Assembly: GCA_033964015.1 (NCBI GenBank)
Contig: CM066923.1
Span: forward strand, 10,033,978-10,097,977
From: Scolanthus callimorphus
Lineage: Eukaryota > Cnidaria > Anthozoa > Actiniaria > Edwardsiidae
Direction: 5' to 3'
Length of the DNA: 64,000 nucleotides
In this document: piece by piece, positions 59,322 to 64,000 of the stretch
How positions within the stretch are numbered: the first letter of the stretch is position 1
Layout: each line of letters begins with the position of its first letter
Position numbers and translations under genes: made by a program
Notes under the pieces: model-generated
What the model was told of the DNA's origin: nothing
Database searches by the model: none
Seen by the model: only the letters and a program-made list of their open reading frames with translations

Positions 59322-60228
59322 ATGCACTAGTCATTTGCTTCCACCGACCCCCCACCCCAGCGACATGCGGGGATTTTGTCAGGCAATACTGGGGGAAATA
59401 TCAGTGGTTTGTCTTGTATTCTTGCCCCGATCCCCAGGGAGTTTACTTCAAATTTGCTATGGCTCAGATAACCGGCCGGGGGAATGGCGGGGGAAACATA
59501 CAAAACACCTGTCTTTTTCATTTCGGCAAAGACACTACTGGTTTTGACAGTATTTTAGGGAAGTTTCTTGTATCCATCTTGTGGAGGGTGGAATTTGTCC
59601 CTTGGGTGTCGGAGAGGGGCCTAGGGGTTTGCGGTGATGCGGTATTGGCTGTGTTTTTGCGCGGTTTTGCGGATAAAAAGCTTAAAAGTTACGGTTATGC
59701 GGTATTTTCAAAGTCTACGGTGTGCGAAAATTGGTGAAATAGTCTGCGATCGATCACACGGTAATTTGTGTACAAAAATGCGGTATTGCCGTGTTTGCGA
59801 GTCCTACGGTTAACGGTATTTAGCGTCCCGAGACTCTCGAATTGCAGTAAAACACAAGTTACACACTGGCGGATGGTTGTAGGGCTCAAGACAATCTTCC
59901 GCTCACGTTTTGCTTGAATAGAAGGTCTGATTGCCATTGATACCACGGAATCGTTAGCGGAAACGGCATTTGATTGACTTCGCGTTTTTTCGGTGAGCGG
60001 TATTCCAGAAAAATCTGTGCGGAAAGGCGGTATTTTCGAAATTTTTGTGCGGTTTTGAGAACCCCCCTAGGCCCCCCTCGTGTAGGAAATGTTTCCCCGG
60101 GGTGTAGGGAATTTGCCAAGGCGTTCTCCCCTGGTAGGCGGTGGAATTATTTTAAATTTGACAACGTTTCATATTCCCCTGCTATGTCGCGGGGGTTGGG
60201 GGTCGGTGGAAACAAATGACTAGTGCAT
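59322..60228. mobile_element. 0.9-kb TIR element with a nested element
   Basis: ATGCACTAGTCATTTGCTTC at the left is mirrored by AACAAATGACTAGTGCAT at the right. Inside, about 59617-60077, is a second pair (GGGGCCTAGGGGTT and AACCCCCCTAGGCCCC) around repeated TGCGGTATT motifs. The 141-codon frame at 59312-59737 crosses both and is not a gene. Confidence 0.85.
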
Positions 60229-60636
60229 AAGTGCGACTGAAATCCTTCTCCAACATCATCACAAATTCATCTGCTTGCCTTTGACTGCATTTCAAATGTT
60301 CTTTTAGCACAAAAACTGGTAAAACGGCTTGTATTCTTCGAAAAGAATTTCCACTCGCAAACGTCCGCCATGTAATGGGCAAAACCGCTGAAAACTCAAC
60401 CCCAGACCGCGGGTCCCCGTTCCCCGGATCCCCGCTTCCCGGGTCCTCCGTCAAATGCCTTTACCAAAATCAGTCGAGCATTTTGTTTCAATACTTTGAA
60501 ATCATTATTAACTCATACTCTGCTCCCCGAGTCACAAATGAGCTAGAAATCATGAAGAAATAACTCGAGTTTCTCCTTAAATCAGGGCCCTAAACTTGCA
60601 TTTCGAATAGAAATGAGGGCCAATGAGGGAAATTCT

Positions 60637-60890
60637 AGGGGATTCAAATTTGTTTTGTCGAACTCGACTGTGGTCAAGAATGTAATCACGTGCGCTCAAC
60701 TCGCCTGCGGCTCGTGATTTTACAACGTTCGTGTCTCCTCCAAACATCACGCGTGCTTTATTTCGTCTATAAAGTTATAGAAAGTTGTGCTCTAATGCTT
60801 CAAAAGAAACCCAGAGTATAACAGAAGAAAAAGCGACGAGAAGTTCAACGAGCGCGTTTTGTATATGGCCGCACAAAAATGGTGTCCCTC
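60637..60890. repeat. ~250-bp direct repeat, copy 1
   Basis: About 90% identical to 63311-63558 (GTGGTCAAGAATGTAATCAC, CATCACGCGTGCTTTATTTC, CTCTAATGCTTCAAAAGAAA). It has no TG...CA ends. Confidence 0.9.
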
Positions 60891-61508
60891 TCGCATTTTT
60901 CTTTTCAAATTTCCTTTATACACTTCCCCTAGATACTACACAATAATTAACTTTTTTTAACATTTCATTATGAGGTATAAAGATTATGACAGGGTCTGGA
61001 TGGGGTTAACCGACTAGCGACAAACGGCCTAAAAAATAACCGACTACCGACAAAACGGGGGAAAAGTTACTGACTACCGACAAAAAAATATTTACTGACT
61101 ACCGACATTTCACGATTGCCCGTATTATAAACTCCTTCATTTCCATCTTTTCTATCGTCAACATACATAAATCCTAATTTATATTCCCATCTTGCGAACT
61201 CGGCTATCTACTACATGAGCGCTTCTATATAAAGCCCTGGCCAAACGAAACACACAAGTCGATGCAAGTTGTGACTTGCACAGACTTGTGTTCACTTGCG
61301 CTAAGGTGGCCAAACGAGATGCAAGTTTTGATCAAGTTAGGGGCCGACCATTTGACTTTTGAGGGGTGGGGGGGGGGGGGGGTCGGATGATTTTGAAACA
61401 AAATATCCTGCAAGCTACGTTCCCCAGAAAATAAATACAAAAGCAGAAAGTAAAATACAGAATTCTGCGATTGTGCACCCTGCATGCAGTAACTTCACAT
61501 GCTACGTT

Positions 61509-62203
61509 TAGGTCTTCCGTCCACACTAACACGCTGATCGTTTTCATCGAATCCGTATAAGTTTGAAAACGCTCTCGAAAGTCCGCATACATATCGTTTT
61601 AGTGTGGACGGTCGAGTCCGAATAAAAATGATGATGTCAACTGTCCCACTTAATTTGAAGCTGTCCTTGCACACGTCAATATCAAATAAACTGATCGCTT
61701 TTGTGTAGATAATTTTTTCGAATCTCCCGTCCACACTAACAGGCTGCGAAATCCGTTATAAGTTTGAAAACGAAGACTTTTGAAAACGCGCCTATTGTGG
61801 ACTAGTCCAGTCCCTGAACTCTCCTTTGCGGCTCCGTTGTTTCCTGTGGTCGCCGAAAGGAGAGTCCAGAAACCTTTGGATGCGCATGCGCTAGATCTGA
61901 CCAAGAACTTGGGTTTTTTCGTTAGTGCGCATGATCCAAATACCGCTGTCGGAGATTGATTGTTGAATTTTCGAGGTTACGGTAACAAGGGCGTCCTATC
62001 TTGATGGGCAAAATTCATGTAGCCAACAATCAATCTCCGACAGCGGTATTTGGATCATGCGCACTAACGAAAAAACCCAAGTTCTTGGTCAGATCTAGCG
62101 CATGCGCATCCAAAGGTTTCTGGACTCTCCTTTCGGCGACCACAGGAAACAACGGAGCCGCGAAGGAGAGTTCAGGGACTGGACTAATTGTGGACAGGGC
62201 CTA
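61509..62203. mobile_element. GTCCACACTAAC MITE interrupted by a foldback element
   Basis: Left end as at 44409 (TAGGTCTTCCGTCCACACTA), right end TTGTGGACAGGGCCTA. The family copy is split by 61803-62186. Confidence 0.88.
61803..62186. mobile_element. 384-bp foldback element, 163-bp arms, 9-bp target duplication
   Basis: Arms 61803-61965 and 62024-62186 are almost perfect inverted copies (one mismatch noticed), with a 58-bp spacer. Ends TAGTCCAGTCCCTG/CAGGGACTGGACTA. ATTGTGGAC flanks both sides (61794-61802 and 62187-62195). Related MITEs at 44409 and 49080 show the uninterrupted site. The high arm identity suggests recent insertion. Confidence 0.96.
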
Positions 62204-63310
62204 AATTTTCGGCGCGTTTCGCGCGCAAAAGAGTGTATTAAACTTTACCTACAAGCTTCCTTGGGTTTTTATTACCGTGCCCCCCCCCCCCCAGTTTTTA
62301 GAGGTTTGCAACGGCCAGGGTTTTATTGTTACGGCTCCCGTGTAGCTTAGGGACCGGTCATTATTTGTCGCCTGGGGGGGGGGGGGACACTTTATTTTTG
62401 GGGCAAGCGAAATGAGGGGGGATCTCTCAAACCTGAAGACCTGAAAGGGTGGATCACAAGAAATTTTCTAAGTAGTTATTCCAGCAACTTTTCCATCATT
62501 TGCATTTTTCTACTTCACTTCACTCAATACATAATAAACGTTTCGGCGCGCTTCGCGCGCATAGAGAATATCATCCAGTATAGTATTTGGCAACTCGCGC
62601 AACGAAGACACTTCCTTCGCACCGTTTAGCAACTGGATCTTGGCGAGGAAAAACAAACTCTACCAAAAATGCCTTGCACTGATAGGCCTGGCGGGCAGTC
62701 ACTTTGTTCGAAAGAAGAGTAAGCGTGAGTTCGACGTTGCAGGCATAGCAATTCGTCATTTGGGCCGCGCTTCACGCGAATGAATAATAATTTTGTCATT
62801 TCAATTGCGCGCATAAATAATAAAACCTATAGGATTTGTTTACTATACATAAAAAGAAGGAATGTTCGTCTACACTTTCTCTGAGCTTGATGAAATGCGT
62901 TTATCAAAATTCGGGCGCGCTTCGCGCGCAACGAAAGGGGGAGCACGAAAGAGGGGGCACAAATCCCTATATTTACTGAAAAAAATATGCTAATGTTGGA
63001 TATCTACTACTTCAGGAACCAATCAGAGCGCGCGAAAATGATTATTTACTGATTTGCCGCGCTTACTACTCAGAAAAATGCAAAATATCTTAAAAGAGAC
63101 TCCAATCGTAAAACCTGAGAATAACTAACAAGGTTTTTAATTTTCAATTTTACTACTTTTTAATTATTAACTGAAATTTACCGACTACCGAAAATTTTAA
63201 CTGACTACCGACAAATTACCGAAATTATAACTGACTACCGACAAATTACTGAAATTTTAACTGACTACCGACATGCGGACCCCCCCATCCAGACCCTGTT
63301 ATGATGATCT

Positions 63311-63558
63311 AAGGGATTCAAATTCTTCTGTTGAACTCGACTGTGGTCAAGAATGTAATCACGTGCGCTCACTGTTCAACTCGCCTGCGGGTCGTGATTT
63401 TACAACGTTCTCGTGTCTCCTCGCCAAACATCACGCGTGCTTTATTTCGCCTATAAAGTCATCGAAAGTTGTGCTCTAATGCTTCAAAAGAAACCCAGAG
63501 TAACAGAAGAAAAAGCGAAGAGTAGTTCGGCGAGCGCGGTTTATATGTGGCCGCGCGA
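63311..63558. repeat. ~250-bp direct repeat, copy 2
   Basis: Partner of 60637-60890. The two copies flank the 60990-63298 element. Confidence 0.9.
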
Positions 63559-64000
63559 ATGCACAGAAAAAACGAGCAAAATCGAAAATCCGTGGCCACA
63601 GTTAACAACCTAATGTATCAGTCAATTCTAGCGGTGACCATGCCCCCCCCCCCCCCCCCCCGGGCTTTTGGTCATTTCTAAAAATAAAACTGAAAATTCC
63701 CCACCTCCGGGCTAGCAAAAATTCAGAATACCCCACGGCGGGGAACACAAAAAGCGGAAAAATTCCCCACCCCCGGAACGAGAAAAAGACGGTAATTCTG
63801 TGTGACAAAGCTTCACAACAAAAACTTCAACTCCATTTATACTGTCCGAGCATTTACAATTCGTTTCTAAATGCACTTTAGTTTTCTCGTCTTTGAACGA
63901 GTTCTCATTTCACTGAAAGTGAGACAAAATATAAATAAAGAAGTGACATTCCTAGGCCATTCGCGGTTGTAGCCATTTAGCTGCATCTCTCAATGCGAAA
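63559..64000. other. non-coding end of window
   Basis: A 21-base C tract (63643-63661 region) and several AAAATTCCCCACCTCCGG-like motifs (63690-63780) form a small repeat. No gene is seen to the window end. Confidence 0.5.

Larger units (their letters stand above)
60990..63298. mobile_element. 2.3-kb element, CAGGGTCTGGATGG termini, 6-bp target duplication
   Basis: CAGGGTCTGGATGGGG at 60990 is mirrored by CCCCATCCAGACCCTG ending at 63298, with TTATGA on both flanks (60984-60989 and 63299-63304). ACCGACTACCGACAAA repeats lie next to both ends (61010-61115 and 63180-63272) in the same, not inverted, orientation. The inside holds other MITEs and GCGCGCTTCGCGCGC motifs (about 62214, 62548, 62916). 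No transposase was recognised. Confidence 0.8.

Noticed and set aside
60637..63558. The 250-bp direct repeats as LTRs of a retrotransposon
   Set aside because: No TG...CA ends, no primer-binding site or gag/pol between them; the inside is a TIR element with its own 6-bp duplication.

Overview
The window looks like nuclear DNA of a metazoan, most likely a stony coral or another anthozoan. This is inferred from an animal ER chaperone gene split by GT-AG introns, animal-type retroelements (BEL/Pao, CR1/L2-like LINE), a very dense load of short inverted-repeat DNA transposons, and the absence of any prokaryotic gene layout. No rRNA, tRNA or CRISPR array was recognised.

Layout. 1-3055 is the 3' part of a decayed BEL/Pao retrotransposon with a possible LTR. 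3.1-8.7 kb holds a 30-bp minisatellite, a zinc-knuckle frame, small tandem repeats and a pair of nested MITEs. 8823-17291 (minus) is a complete 15-exon DNAJC3/p58IPK gene whose promoter carries an exact ER-stress response element. 18688-24756 (minus) is an unrecognised multi-pass membrane protein gene with four tandem copies of one membrane-segment exon in its intron. 24.8-28.3 kb has a candidate first exon pair on the plus strand and a 33-bp minisatellite. 28.7-36.6 kb is dominated by a 31-bp minisatellite, partly organised as a 124-bp higher-order repeat and interrupted by a LINE fragment.

From 36.6 kb to the end there is almost only transposon-derived sequence: a 1.65-kb element with AACGTT-rich ends inserted in a MITE, a 4.4-kb inverted duplication, a 17-bp tandem repeat, a 3.3-kb element with CCTGTGAAA-rich ends, and several elements with clear target-site duplications (9 bp, 6 bp, TTAA, TA). 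Scattered splice-bounded segments on the minus strand (42.9-56.5 kb) may be exons of one unidentified gene starting with an ATG at 56483.

The two well-supported genes are both on the minus strand. DNAJC3 is expected to act in the ER lumen as an Hsp70 co-chaperone in the unfolded protein response. The function of the membrane protein is unknown. Exon limits were read by eye from splice consensus, frame and phase, so small errors are possible where homology gives no guide.
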